From contig JBNJGB010000006.1 in the NCBI GenBank assembly GCA_051747385.1, positions 62,001-126,000 on the forward strand: 64,000 bases of DNA. The letters are read 5' to 3'. Every line of letters begins with the position of its first letter. The stretch's first letter is position 1. Positions 8,512 to 17,545 of this stretch are shown one piece after another. This DNA comes from JBNJGB01 sp051747385. Its GTDB lineage: Bacteria > Myxococcota_A > UBA9042 > PHBI01 > JACKFB01. Below the pieces are notes generated by a model, which saw nothing but the letters and a program-made list of their open reading frames with translations, had not been told where the DNA came from and made no database searches. The position numbers and the translations under genes are program-made.

Positions 8512-9123
8512 ATGGCACGCGAGACGAGCGATCGGCGGGGCTTCCTGGCGCGCGCCGGTGGCTGGGCCCTCGGGGGGCTGGCGCTCTGGCTCGCGCCGGG
8601 CTGTGACTCCGGCCGGGACAGTGGCCTCGAGACGGACGACTTCGGCATGCACGGTCCCGTGGAGGTGGACCACGAGATCCTGAGGCGACCGTCCGCGGCC
8701 GACGCGCTGCCGCTGTTCGCGCCCCACGACGACGGCACGCCCTTCCTGCGGCGGTGGGCCATCGCCCACGTCACCCGCGAGCGGCGCGAACAGGTCGTGG
8801 TGGTCCTGGTGGACCTGGAGACGGGCGGCCACGCCCAGCTCGGGGTCTGGGCCCGGGATCCGGACATGCGTCCGGTCGCGCACTCCGAGCGCTACGGCGT
8901 CTACGTCGACAACGGCGGCCGGGGCGCCGCGCCGACGCCGCGGCACCTCCGGCGGGTATCGAAGGAGCTCGCGCGCACGATGGCTCGCAACGAGCACCGC
9001 GTGACGCTCGCCCGGCCGGTGCCGCGCCTCCGGGACGCGCCGCCGCTGGACCGGCAGCCGGTGGTGACGGAGGCCGTGCCCGCTCCCGGCTCCGAGGAGG
9101 CGATCCCGATCGCCGCCCGCTGA
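8512..9123 (+). CDS. Tat-exported lipoprotein of unknown function
   Basis: The 203-residue protein has a twin-arginine signal (SDRRGFLARAGGWALGG) that runs into a lipobox, WLAPGC, near residue 30, so it is probably exported folded and lipid-anchored. The mature part is short and polar, rich in Arg, Glu and Pro, with no domain I recognise. The ATG at 8512 is preceded by ggggagg, which decides this start against the longer frame beginning near 8437. A Tat signal usually implies a cofactor or folding before export, but no cofactor motif is visible. No function is assigned. Confidence 0.75.
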   Translation: MARETSDRRGFLARAGGWALGGLALWLAPGCDSGRDSGLETDDFGMHGPVEVDHEILRRPSAADALPLFAPHDDGTPFLRRWAIAHVTRERREQVVVVLVDLETGGHAQLGVWARDPDMRPVAHSERYGVYVDNGGRGAAPTPRHLRRVSKELARTMARNEHRVTLARPVPRLRDAPPLDRQPVVTEAVPAPGSEEAIPIAAR

Positions 9124-9225
9124 TCCTGCCCCGGCGGCTCTCCTCCGCGTGGTCCGGGCTGGCCCCGGTGGACGGTCCGGACGGCGCTGCCCTACGCTGA
9201 TGGCCCGCGATCAGAGGAGGAGCGC

Positions 9226-10008
9226 ATGAGCGACGACGTCGTCCTCAAGTCTCGCGAAGGCGGGATCGTCACCCTCACCATGAACCGCCCCGCGCGGCGG
9301 AACGCCCTGAGCCCCGACCTCATCGAGGCCCTCGTCGAGGCGCTGGAGCGCCTCCGGGACGACGAGGAGGCCCGGGTCATCGTCCTCACCGGCGCCGGCG
9401 ACCGCGCCTTCTGCGCCGGGGGCGACCTGGGCAGCCAGGCGGGCGGGGGCGGCTTCCTCGCGCTCCACGAGGCTCGCGGGCGCTTCGTGGACCTGGTTCG
9501 GGGCCTCATCGACGTGGGCAAGCCCACCATCGCGCGGGTCAACGGCGCGTGCCTCGGCGGCGGGCTGGGCCTCATGCTCGCGTGTGACCTCGCGGTGGCC
9601 GACCGGGACGCCAGCTTCGGCACGCCGGAGATCCGCGTCGGCCTCTTCCCCATGATGATCATGGCCCTGATCTTCCGGAACGTCGGCCGGAAGAAGGCCA
9701 TGGAGCTCCTCCTCACGGGCGAGCGCATCGGCGCCGAGGAGGCCGAGCGCATCGGCCTGGTGAACCGCGTCGCGGAGGACGGGGACCTGGACGGGGCCGT
9801 GGAGTGCCTGGCCGAGCGCGTCGCCTCCTTCTCTCCGGCCGTCCTGAAGCTCGGCCGCCAGGCGGTCTACGACACCATGGACATGCCCCTGGACCCGGCC
9901 CTGAAGCACCTCCACGGTCAGCTGACGCTCAACACCATGCTGGAGGACGCCGGCGTCGGCGTGCGGGCCTTCCTCACGAAGTCCAAGCCCGAGTGGAAGG
10001 GCAAGTAG
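9226..10008 (+). CDS. Enoyl-CoA hydratase/isomerase family protein
   Basis: The 260-residue crotonase-fold protein has the usual family length. The first oxyanion-hole loop is AFCAGGDLG and the second is NGACLGGGLGL. The PEI glutamate region is present as FGTPEIRVG, but the following stretch is LFPMMIMALIF rather than the usual GAGGT-like sequence, so hydratase chemistry versus another crotonase reaction (isomerase, decarboxylase, hydrolase) is open. A gaggagg-like site precedes the ATG. It ends 3 bases before the convergent efflux operon, with no obvious terminator between them. Confidence 0.9.
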   Translation: MSDDVVLKSREGGIVTLTMNRPARRNALSPDLIEALVEALERLRDDEEARVIVLTGAGDRAFCAGGDLGSQAGGGGFLALHEARGRFVDLVRGLIDVGKPTIARVNGACLGGGLGLMLACDLAVADRDASFGTPEIRVGLFPMMIMALIFRNVGRKKAMELLLTGERIGAEEAERIGLVNRVAEDGDLDGAVECLAERVASFSPAVLKLGRQAVYDTMDMPLDPALKHLHGQLTLNTMLEDAGVGVRAFLTKSKPEWKGK

Positions 10009-10011
10009 GCA

Positions 10012-13000
10012 TCACCGCCGTCCGAGCAGGCGCCGGAGCCGGGCCAGGGCGAGCCTCTCCTCGATCTGCGCCTCCACGACGCTCGCCCGCGCCCGGGTGA
10101 GGTCGACCTCGGACTCCAGGACCTCGGTGCCGGGCAAGCGACCTGCCTCGAACAGGCGCGCGGCGGCGGCGTGGGCCTCCTCGGCCGCCTCCGCGCCCTC
10201 CAGCGCGGCCTCGAGCCGGCTCCGGGCCGTCCGAAGCTCCGTGAGGCTCCGGGCCACCTCCACCCGCGTCGCGTCCTCGAGGGCCGCAGCCCGGCTCTTC
10301 GCAGCGGCGGCCTCCCGCTCGGCGGCCCGGACCTCGTGGCGCCGGACGCCCCAGTCCCACGCGGTCCACGAGAGGACCAGGGACACGTCCCACGAGTCGT
10401 GCGTCTCCGTGCGGGGCGGCACGTAGCGATCGTTGGGGTTCGCCACGGTGTAGCCGGCGCGCATCAGGACGCTCGGCCACAGGGCACCCTCCGCCGCCTC
10501 GGCCCGGCGCTCCCCGAGGCGCGCCGCCGTCCGCGCCGACCGAAGCGCCGACCGCTCCCGGAGGGCCTCCTCCGTGAGGGACGGGGCGTCCGACGACGGC
10601 CGCCGGATCACCTCCGGGCCGTCGACGGGGACGATGGACGCGCCGGCCTCCACGCCCAGCAGGACGGCGAGGCGGACCTCCGCGACGTGGGTCCCGCCCC
10701 GAGCCGTCTCCAGGCGCCCGCGGGCCTCCGCCAGCCGCGACCGGGCCCGGGATGCCTCCAAGGCGGTGGCCCGACCGGCGCGACGGAGGGCCTTCACCCG
10801 CTCGAAGTGGGCCTCCAGCAGGTCCACGGAGCGCCGAGCGACCTCCTGGAGGCGGGATGCGCGCACCAACCCGAAGTAGGACTCGGTGACGCGGAGGCGG
10901 AGGTCGTCGCGCTCGGCCTGCCGGCTCGTGCGGGCCAGCGAGACGCCGAGGTTCGCCGCGTCGCGGCTCCGCAGCAGGGACATCCCGCGGAACAGGGGCT
11001 GGGTCACGGTCGCGCGCGCCGACCACGTCTGGTCGATGGCCTCGCCGAAGCGCACGGGAGGGGTGTCCTGGTCCTCGGGCGAGGGGACCGGCAGCGTCCC
11101 GGGCTCGACGTGCTTCAGGCGGCTGTAGCGACCCTCCACGTCCACGCGCGGGAGGAGGCGCCCCCGGGCCTGGCGCTCACGCGACTCCGCCGCCCCGATC
11201 TCCGCCTCCCGGGCCTCCAGCGCGTGGCTGTGCTCCCGGGCCATCCGCTGCGCCGTCTCCAGGTCCAGCCGCAGGGGGGCGTCGGCGGCGCGGGACGGCG
11301 CGGGCAGGGCGAGGCTCCCGGCCAGGGTCACGATCACGAGGGCGGCCGCCCGCGGGGCGGGGAGCAGGCGACGACGGAGTCTCGCGAGGCTCGCGCCGGC
11401 GTCCTCCACGAGGTCGTACAGGACGGGGATGAACACCAGGATCAGGATGGTCGCCGCCGTGAGGCCCCCGATGACGGCGACGGCCAGGGGAGAGAAGCGC
11501 TCCGCCCCGAGGGCCCACTCGGCCGCCAGGGGGATCATGCCCACGATGGTCGACAGCGCGGTCATCATCACGGGTCGGAAGCGGGTGCGCACCGAGTCGA
11601 GCAGGGCCTCCCGCCGCGGCGCGCCGGCGTCCCGGGCCTGCCGCACGAACTCCACCAGCAGGATGGCGTTGTTCACGACCGTCCCCGCGAGGAGGATGAA
11701 GCCCACCATGACCGGCATGGACACGGGCTTGTCGGCCAGGGCGAGGGCCACGCCGACCCCCACCAGGCTCAGGGGCACGGAGCCCATGATCACGAGCGGG
11801 TGGACGAAGGACCGAAGCTGGGCGACCAGGAGCAGGTAGACCGCGAGCAGGGAGACGCCGAGCGCCCCGCCCAGCTCGGCCTGCGCCTCGGCCAGGTCCT
11901 CCCGCTCGCCCTCGAGGACCGCCTCGTAGCCCCGCGGAAGCTGCAGCCCGGCCACGGCGTCGGCCACGTCGCCGAGGACGAAGCTGAGGGCCCGCTCGCC
12001 GACGAAGGCCGAGACCTCCAGGCTCGGGAGGTGATCCTCTCGGGTCACCAGCGCCTGCCCGGTCGTGGGGTGCAGCGACGCCAGCGCCCGGAGGGGCACA
12101 GACTCGCCGCCCTCCGGGAACACGGGGCGATCCAGGAGGTCCGCCGGCTCGCTGGCCTTCGCGCGATCCCAGCGCACCATGATCGGCGGGGAGGTCCCGG
12201 CGTCGCCATGATAGGTGCCCGCCGGGGTCCCGTCGGTGCCGGCGCGCATCTCGCGGGCCACGGCGAGCGGAGACAGGCCCAGGCCGGCCGCCCGGAGCTC
12301 GTCCACGTCGACCCGGACCCGGCGCTGGTCGATGCGCCAGCTCCGGACCGGCTCGACGACCGAGGGGACCTCTGCGATCCGCTCCAGGACGCGCTCGCCC
12401 AGCCGGTCGAGGACCAGGGCATCCGGCCCCGACAGGCGCACCACCACGGGCGCCGAGGTGGTCGACTTCGCGGTGTTCCCGAGCTCGCGGACGGTCGCCG
12501 CCCGGATGCCCGGGATCCGCGCCAGGCCCTCGCGCACGCGGGCCTCGACGTCCCAGATGGTGTCGGTCCGATCGGTCCGCGGCGTCAGGGTCACGGTGAG
12601 GAAGGCCTGGGTCGGGCCTTGCGCGCCGGTGGTGGAGGAGACCTTCATGCCGGGCTCGAAGCCCACCTGGCTCTGGACGCGGACCACCTCCCGCTCCGCG
12701 GCGAGGAGGGCCTCCACCTCCCGGACGACCCGCTCGGTCTCGGCGAGGGAGGAGCCCGAGGGCGTCTCCAGGGACACGAAGAAGCTGCCCCCGTCCATCC
12801 GGGGCAGGACCTCGGCGCCCTGGGCCCGGAGGAGCGCCGCGCCGCCCACGAGCAGGCCCGTCGCGACGATCACCGTGAGGAGCCGCTGCCGCAGCGCCCC
12901 CCGGAGGACCAGGAGGTATCCGTCGCGGAGGCGATCCATGGACCAGCGGAAGGGGGTGACGAGCCACGCCCCCACGGCGTCGACCCGGCTGCGGCCGCCC

Positions 13001-14457
13001 GTGTAGATGGACAGGACCGGCACGAGGACGAGGGCGACGGTCACGGAGGCCAGGAAGGCGAACAGCAGCGTCCGGGCCAGCGGCGCGAAGGTGCGCCCCA
13101 CGAAGCCGCCGAGGAAGAGCAGGGGCAGGAGGACGACCACGGTCGTGGCGGCTCCGGCCAGCACGGCCGGCCGCACCTCGTCCGTCCCGGCGACGGCGGC
13201 CTCCTCGGCGTCCAGACCGTCCTCGTCCCGGCGGCGGGACACGTTCTCGAGGATCACCACGGACGCGTCCACGACCATGCCCACGGCGAGGATCACGGCG
13301 GACAGGGTGACCATGTCCAGGTCCGTGTCCGTGGCCCGCATGAGGGCGAAGGTGATCCCGTAGGACAGGGGCATGGACACGACCGCGACGCCGGACGCCC
13401 GTACGCGGCCGATGAACAGGAAGATGATGACGGAGGCCAGCAGCAGCGCCTGCCAGACGTTGTCCAGCAGGTTGTCCACCGACTGCTCCGTGAAGGAGGC
13501 GCTCTCGTCGCCGACGAGCAGCCGCACGCCGGGGTGCTCGGCGCCCAGGTCGTCGAGAGCCGCCGTGACCCGGCGCACCACCTCCACCGTGTTCGCGTCC
13601 TCGGACTTGTAGACCTGCATGGCGATCGCCCGCTCGCCGTCGATGGCGAAGCGCGCGTCGTCGTCCAGGGCGCCGCGCCGGACCGTGCCCAGGTCGCCCA
13701 GGCGGACCCGGGTCCCGCCGGGGAGCGGGACCGGGAGGTCGGCGAGGGCCTGGAGATCGGCGGCCCGGGTCTCGACGCGGAGCGAGGTCCGGGTGCGCTC
13801 GGTGCGCAGGCTGCCGGCCGGGGCGGCGACGTCGAACCCCCGGACGGCGTCCACGACGCGAGCCGGAGGCAGGCGGAGGGCCTCCACGCGCGACCGGTCC
13901 AGGTCCACGAGCACCGCGTCCCGGGCGCCGCCGAAGACGTCCACGGCGGCGACTCCCCGGATTCGCTGCAGCCGCGGAGCCAGGACGTCCTCCGCCACCC
14001 GCCGCGCCCGCACCGGCTCGTCCGTCGCCACCCCGACGGAGATCACGGGCGTGTCGCTGCTCGACACCTTCAGGACGCGCGGCTCGGCGATGCCGCGAGG
14101 CAGGCGCCCCCGGATGCGGGCGACGGCGTTCTGGGCGTCCACGGCCGCCAGGTCCACCTCGCGTTCGTAGTGGAACTCCGCCGTCACGACGGAGAGGTCG
14201 TCCTGGGACGAGGAGCCGATGGACACGATGCCCTCCACGCCTCCGATCTCCTCCTCCAGGGGCCTCGAGACCTCGTCCGCCACGTCCTCCCCCGAGGCGC
14301 CCGGCCACGACGTGACCACGGTGACGACCGGCGGCGAGGTGTCGGGGAAGAGCTGAACCTGGAGCGCGAGATAGGAGAGCGTGCCGAAGGCCGCCGCCGC
14401 GAGCGCGAGGGCCCACACCGTGTGACGACTCCCGACCAGGCGGGCCGTGACGCTCAT
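10012..14457 (-). CDS. RND efflux pump fused in frame to a TolC-family outer-membrane channel
   Basis: The single 1481-residue frame has no internal stop. Residues 1 to about 1025 form a complete RND permease: first membrane helix TVWALALAAAAFGTLSYLAL, pore segment FPDTSPPVVTV, and proton-relay helix ILAVGMVVDASVVILEN near residue 396, where the first Asp of the usual pair is kept and the second is Ala. After the last RND helix (ILILVFIPVLYDLV) comes an Arg-rich loop, a second hydrophobic stretch (ALVIVTLAGSLALPAPSRA, about 1035-1053) that looks like a signal peptide with an Ala-x-Ala-like site, then about 425 residues of TolC family. The RND C-terminus is cytoplasmic, so the internal signal could export the channel half for cleavage. 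No ATG lies at the join, though GTG codons occur within the hydrophobic stretch. The start overlaps the adaptor gene by 4 bases (ATGA). Confidence 0.88.
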   Translation of the reverse strand: MSVTARLVGSRHTVWALALAAAAFGTLSYLALQVQLFPDTSPPVVTVVTSWPGASGEDVADEVSRPLEEEIGGVEGIVSIGSSSQDDLSVVTAEFHYEREVDLAAVDAQNAVARIRGRLPRGIAEPRVLKVSSSDTPVISVGVATDEPVRARRVAEDVLAPRLQRIRGVAAVDVFGGARDAVLVDLDRSRVEALRLPPARVVDAVRGFDVAAPAGSLRTERTRTSLRVETRAADLQALADLPVPLPGGTRVRLGDLGTVRRGALDDDARFAIDGERAIAMQVYKSEDANTVEVVRRVTAALDDLGAEHPGVRLLVGDESASFTEQSVDNLLDNVWQALLLASVIIFLFIGRVRASGVAVVSMPLSYGITFALMRATDTDLDMVTLSAVILAVGMVVDASVVILENVSRRRDEDGLDAEEAAVAGTDEVRPAVLAGAATTVVVLLPLLFLGGFVGRTFAPLARTLLFAFLASVTVALVLVPVLSIYTGGRSRVDAVGAWLVTPFRWSMDRLRDGYLLVLRGALRQRLLTVIVATGLLVGGAALLRAQGAEVLPRMDGGSFFVSLETPSGSSLAETERVVREVEALLAAEREVVRVQSQVGFEPGMKVSSTTGAQGPTQAFLTVTLTPRTDRTDTIWDVEARVREGLARIPGIRAATVRELGNTAKSTTSAPVVVRLSGPDALVLDRLGERVLERIAEVPSVVEPVRSWRIDQRRVRVDVDELRAAGLGLSPLAVAREMRAGTDGTPAGTYHGDAGTSPPIMVRWDRAKASEPADLLDRPVFPEGGESVPLRALASLHPTTGQALVTREDHLPSLEVSAFVGERALSFVLGDVADAVAGLQLPRGYEAVLEGEREDLAEAQAELGGALGVSLLAVYLLLVAQLRSFVHPLVIMGSVPLSLVGVGVALALADKPVSMPVMVGFILLAGTVVNNAILLVEFVRQARDAGAPRREALLDSVRTRFRPVMMTALSTIVGMIPLAAEWALGAERFSPLAVAVIGGLTAATILILVFIPVLYDLVEDAGASLARLRRRLLPAPRAAALVIVTLAGSLALPAPSRAADAPLRLDLETAQRMAREHSHALEAREAEIGAAESRERQARGRLLPRVDVEGRYSRLKHVEPGTLPVPSPEDQDTPPVRFGEAIDQTWSARATVTQPLFRGMSLLRSRDAANLGVSLARTSRQAERDDLRLRVTESYFGLVRASRLQEVARRSVDLLEAHFERVKALRRAGRATALEASRARSRLAEARGRLETARGGTHVAEVRLAVLLGVEAGASIVPVDGPEVIRRPSSDAPSLTEEALRERSALRSARTAARLGERRAEAAEGALWPSVLMRAGYTVANPNDRYVPPRTETHDSWDVSLVLSWTAWDWGVRRHEVRAAEREAAAAKSRAAALEDATRVEVARSLTELRTARSRLEAALEGAEAAEEAHAAAARLFEAGRLPGTEVLESEVDLTRARASVVEAQIEERLALARLRRLLGRR

Positions 14458-15572
14458 CGCCGATCCCTCCCCGCGGGCACGGCGAACACCGCCATGCCGT
14501 CGCGCAGCACGTCGAGGTTGGACACGGCGACGCGCCCGCCGTCCTCCAGGGGCGCCTCGAGCGCCGCGCGGCCGTCCTCGGACGCCAGGATCACGACCTC
14601 CACGCGCCGGACCGTGCCGTCCTCGACCACGAAGACCGCGTCCCCGTCGGGGGATCGCGAGATGGCGTCCAGGGGCAGGATCACGGCGTCCGGCACCTCG
14701 GTGAGCACGAAGCGCAGGCCCACGGACGTGCCCGGGCGCAGGCCGCCAGCGTGGGGCGCCCGCACCCGCACCCTGGCGATCCTCGCCGGTCCCTCGAGCG
14801 TCGGGGGCACGCGGGCGACCTCGCCGTGGACCTGCTCGTCCGAGGGTGTCGCGATGCGGACGGCCGTCCCCGGCCCGATGCCCCGCGCGAGGTCCCCTTC
14901 GACCACCGGCGCCTCGATCTCGACGCCGTCCAGGGCCAGGAGCAGGAGCGGGCGGCCCGGCGCCACGTGCTCCCCGGGCTCCGCGATCCACTCCAGGACG
15001 GTGCCGGCGGCGGGGGCGTGCTCCAGGGCGCGCTCGGTGATGGCGCGGACCTCCTCCAGCCGTGCCCACGCGGCCCGGGCGGCCTCCCGGCTGCTGTGGC
15101 AGGCCTTCTGGCTCAGATCGAGCCGCTCGCGCTCCAGGACCCCGTCCTCGGCGAGGCGCCGGTCGGTCGCGTGACGCTCGCACTGATAGTCGCGCTCCGC
15201 CCGCGCCCGGCGAAGGTCGGCGGCGGCGGCGGCCTCGCGAGCCTCCAGGTCCGGCGCCGAGATCCGGGCCAGCCGATCGCCCCGGGCGACCCTCCGCCCC
15301 TCGTCGACGGGCAGCGACTCCAGCGTGCCGGCCACCCGCGCGAGGACGCGGACCTCGCGCTCCGGGCGGACGGTGCCGACGTAGGCGAGGGTCTCCCGCA
15401 GCGAGCCCCGCTCGACCTCGACCACCCGCACGGCCTGGGGTCGCGGGTCTGCAGCGGGCCTCGCGTCCACCCGCGCCTCGCACGCCGTGAGGAGGAGGGG
15501 CGCGATGCAGAGCAAGCGAACGCTTGCTTGCTTTAGCGGCTGCGCGAGCACTTCGACGGGGTCCGTCCTCAT
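14454..15572 (-). CDS. Periplasmic membrane-fusion (HlyD/AcrA-type) adaptor lipoprotein
   Basis: This 372-residue adaptor has signal RLLCIAPLLLTAC with lipobox LLTAC near residue 31. It shows the standard adaptor layout: barrel and lipoyl half-motif (YVGTVRPEREVRVLARVAG, GTLESLPVDEGRRVARGD), alpha-hairpin rich in Ala, Arg and Glu (about 120-200), second lipoyl half (APAAGTVLEWIAEPGEHV), then beta-barrel and membrane-proximal domains. It bridges the RND pump and the outer-membrane channel. The ATG at 15572 was chosen because it directly precedes the lipoprotein signal. It starts 4 bases after the TetR gene and its stop overlaps the pump start, so the three genes form a tight operon. A perfect-armed GCAAGCG palindrome lies inside its signal-peptide region. 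Confidence 0.88.
   Translation of the reverse strand: MRTDPVEVLAQPLKQASVRLLCIAPLLLTACEARVDARPAADPRPQAVRVVEVERGSLRETLAYVGTVRPEREVRVLARVAGTLESLPVDEGRRVARGDRLARISAPDLEAREAAAAADLRRARAERDYQCERHATDRRLAEDGVLERERLDLSQKACHSSREAARAAWARLEEVRAITERALEHAPAAGTVLEWIAEPGEHVAPGRPLLLLALDGVEIEAPVVEGDLARGIGPGTAVRIATPSDEQVHGEVARVPPTLEGPARIARVRVRAPHAGGLRPGTSVGLRFVLTEVPDAVILPLDAISRSPDGDAVFVVEDGTVRRVEVVILASEDGRAALEAPLEDGGRVAVSNLDVLRDGMAVFAVPAGRDRR
15512..15527. promoter_or_regulatory. Palindrome GCAAGCGAACGCTTGC inside the adaptor gene
   Basis: The two 7-base arms (GCAAGCG and CGCTTGC) flank a 2-base centre. The outer half-sites GCAAG and CTTGC are the same as those of the palindrome upstream of the tetR gene (16192-16211). 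A second binding site for the TetR repressor within the first adaptor codons is a reasonable inference, but codon bias could also produce it. Confidence 0.4.
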
Positions 15573-15576
15573 CGGT

Positions 15577-16179
15577 TCACCTCCCGACCGCAGCCGGCTT
15601 GCGGATGAGATGTTCGATCGTAGACCACACCCGATCCGGGTCGGCCGCCATGCCCTCGTCGGCCGCCGCTCCGCCCGACATCGCCATGCCGACGGCGGCG
15701 CCGTGGACGACCACGAACAGGGACTCCGGATCCACGTCGTCGCGCACCAGGCCACGCCGCCGCGCCTCGCGGAACGCCTCGAGCATGAAGGTGAGGGAGC
15801 GGCGCTTGAACTGCGCGAGGCGCTCCGCCTCCGCCTCGGAGCCCACCTGCGCGAGCTGGTCGGAGAACAGCAGCCTCAGGACACCGGGCCGCTCCCGGAC
15901 GATCTTCAACCGGTCGCGGACGAAGGCGCCGAGGCGCTCGAGGGGATCCTCCACCTCCTCGCCCGGGAAGGAGGCCGCGAAGCGCTCCGCCACGAGGTCG
16001 ATGGCCGCGCGCACGATGGCGGCCTTGTCCGGGAAGTGCCGGAAGATGGTCCCCTCCGCGATCCCGACCCGGCGAGCCAGCGCCGACGTGGTGAACCGCC
16101 TCGCGCCGTCCCGGGACAGGATGTCCAGGGCCGCCTCCGCGATCTGGCGCTGCCTCTCCGCCGTCGGCTTGCGCGTCAT
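15577..16179 (-). CDS. TetR/AcrR-family transcriptional repressor
   Basis: The 200-residue protein has an N-terminal TetR helix-turn-helix (ILSRDGARRFTTSALARRVGIAEGTIFRHF, split here as ILSRDGARRFTTSALA / RRVGIAEGTIFRHF, residues 19-50). The ligand-binding C-terminal domain ends in a hydrophobic Ala/Gly-rich helix region. The ATG at 16179 follows aaggagcagcc, a clear ribosome-binding site, which rules out the longer 5' extension. It is the first gene of the efflux operon, so it probably represses its own operon and is relieved by a pump substrate. The palindrome at 16192-16211 lies immediately upstream and is the likely operator. Confidence 0.88.
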   Translation of the reverse strand: MTRKPTAERQRQIAEAALDILSRDGARRFTTSALARRVGIAEGTIFRHFPDKAAIVRAAIDLVAERFAASFPGEEVEDPLERLGAFVRDRLKIVRERPGVLRLLFSDQLAQVGSEAEAERLAQFKRRSLTFMLEAFREARRRGLVRDDVDPESLFVVVHGAAVGMAMSGGAAADEGMAADPDRVWSTIEHLIRKPAAVGR

Positions 16180-16191
16180 GGCTGCTCCTTT

Positions 16192-16211
16192 GCAAGTAAA
16201 TACTCGCTTGC
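16192..16211. promoter_or_regulatory. Probable TetR operator GCAAGTAAATACTCGCTTGC
   Basis: This 20-base interrupted palindrome has GCAAG/CTTGC arms 12 bases upstream of the tetR start codon, between it and the divergent universal stress protein gene. Spacing and symmetry fit a TetR dimer site. The same arms recur at 15512-15527. It is also positioned to affect the divergent gene. Confidence 0.6.
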
Positions 16212-16310
16212 GTCTGACGGTACGGGATGGAATTCGTCGGCGCAAGGCCCTGGCCGCGTCGGCGTCGGGCGCGGTACCGTGTCCGGGTTCCACGGAGCGT
16301 AGGAGCACGC

Positions 16311-17228
16311 ATGGCAGGTCCATGGATCCGGTCCATCCTCGTCGCCACGGACCTGACGGAGCGCACCGACCCGGTGCTGCGGGCGGGCGCGGCGCTCGCC
16401 GAGGCGACCGGAGCCGACGTGCACCTGCTCCACGCCTTCGATCTCAACCGGCCTCCGTACATGGAGTCGGTGGAGCCGGCCTCCTTCCGGGCGCGCGTCG
16501 AGGACGCCCGACACGCGCTGCAGGCGCAGGTCACCCGCGCCCTGCCCACGGGCGTCGGGGTGACCAGCAGCGAGGTGGTCATCTACGTCGCGCACAAGGC
16601 CATCGAGGCCAGGGCGGAGGAGGTCTCGGCCGATCTGATCGTCCTCGGGCCCCACCGCTCGCGGCGCATCGCAGACGCCTTCCTGGGCGCCACGGCGGAC
16701 CGGGTCGTGCGAACGGCCGAGGTGCCCACCCTGGTGGTGCGGGACGACTTCTCCCTGCCGATCCGGGACATCCTGGTACCCGTGGACCTGTCCCAGCCCG
16801 CGCAGGACGCCCTGGACGAGGGCGCCCGATGGGCGGCGGCCTTCGGCGCCCCGGATCCGGAGTCCGGCCTCCGGGACCTCCGCGTCCTCCACGTGACACC
16901 GCTGACCGAGGGGTCCGAGGACTCGGACCGCCTGGCGCCCGCGGTCGAGGAGGACGTGCGCTACATGGCGTCGAACGCCCTGGAGCGCACGCAGACGGCG
17001 GACTCGCTGCGGGCCGTACCGGAGATGGTGCGAGGGGAGGAGCCCGCGGAAGAGATCATCCGCTACGCCGAGGAGGCCCGGGCGGGCCTCGTCGTGATGG
17101 GCACCCACGGCCACGGGGCCCTCAAGCGGGCCCTGGTCGGCAGCGTCACCTCGACGGTCACCCGGCGCTGCGCGCGGCCCGTCCTGCTGGTGCCCCCGAC
17201 TCCGTGGCGGCGCGGCTCACGCGGTTGA
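16311..17228 (+). CDS. Tandem universal stress protein (UspA family)
   Basis: The 305-residue protein contains two Usp domains. The first (about 5-150) begins IRSILVATDLTERTD and ends AEVPTLVVRDD. The second (about 150-300) begins IRDILVPVDLSQPAQ and ends CARPVLLVPP. The second carries the ATP-binding signature G-x2-G-x9-G-S (MGTHGHGALKRALVGSV); in the first, the second glycine is replaced (LGPHRSRR), so only one site may bind nucleotide. The ATG at 16311 follows taggagcacgc and was preferred to the in-frame GTG/ATG options upstream. It is a cytosolic stress-response protein, divergent from the efflux repressor. Confidence 0.9.
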   Translation: MAGPWIRSILVATDLTERTDPVLRAGAALAEATGADVHLLHAFDLNRPPYMESVEPASFRARVEDARHALQAQVTRALPTGVGVTSSEVVIYVAHKAIEARAEEVSADLIVLGPHRSRRIADAFLGATADRVVRTAEVPTLVVRDDFSLPIRDILVPVDLSQPAQDALDEGARWAAAFGAPDPESGLRDLRVLHVTPLTEGSEDSDRLAPAVEEDVRYMASNALERTQTADSLRAVPEMVRGEEPAEEIIRYAEEARAGLVVMGTHGHGALKRALVGSVTSTVTRRCARPVLLVPPTPWRRGSRG

Positions 17229-17239
17229 GGGACCCGGCC

Positions 17240-17315
17240 CATACATAGGGCAGATTCTCGGACGTTGGACCGGTGCCTGAACGGTCGGTGCGGGCCTGGA
17301 TCGCGATCGAGCGTA
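17240..17315 (+). repeat. Dispersed repeat family 1, copy A
   Basis: A hairpin-like CCCATACATAGGG leads into GATTCTCGGACGTTGG, then CCGGTGCC and a GATCGCGATCGAG tract. The same order of blocks occurs in inverse orientation at 30310-30390 (copy B) and 33225-33320 (copy C). Copies B and C share the flank TTTCCATAAAGAGG, whereas copy A has CCCATACATAGGG. Confidence 0.65.
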
Positions 17316-17444
17316 GCCGCGCGGTGCTCCGGACGCGCTCGCTCGGAGGCGATGGCAGGGTCTCGGACGCCGATCGGGCCGCTCCATTCATACGGAGAGC
17401 ATCGAGGTGCGCGCGTCTCCCGTTGGACGAAGACGCTGGGCTGG

Positions 17445-17545
17445 CTGCTGCCGGTCACACGCCAGGATGGGCCACGGCGTCCGGGTGGAGGTCGAGCTCG
17501 GGAGCCCTGGCGGGGGCGATGCGTGGAGGCTCGGCCGGTGGGTCG
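17445..17545 (+). repeat. Dispersed repeat family 2, copy 1
   Basis: This stretch of about 100 bases shares an exact 20-mer, GCCAGGATGGGCCACGGCGT (17461-17480), and further blocks (GTCGAGCTCGGG, TGGCGGGGGCGATGCGTG, CTCGGCCGGT) in the same order with 28352-28468. The two copies bracket the immune-like gene cluster at roughly its left and right ends, in the same orientation. Confidence 0.65.

Noticed and set aside
10171..15174. A 1667-codon open frame on the plus strand
   Set aside because: It is antisense to the adaptor and RND-TolC genes; its translation is Gly/Arg/His/Asp-rich with no domain, an effect of high GC suppressing stops.
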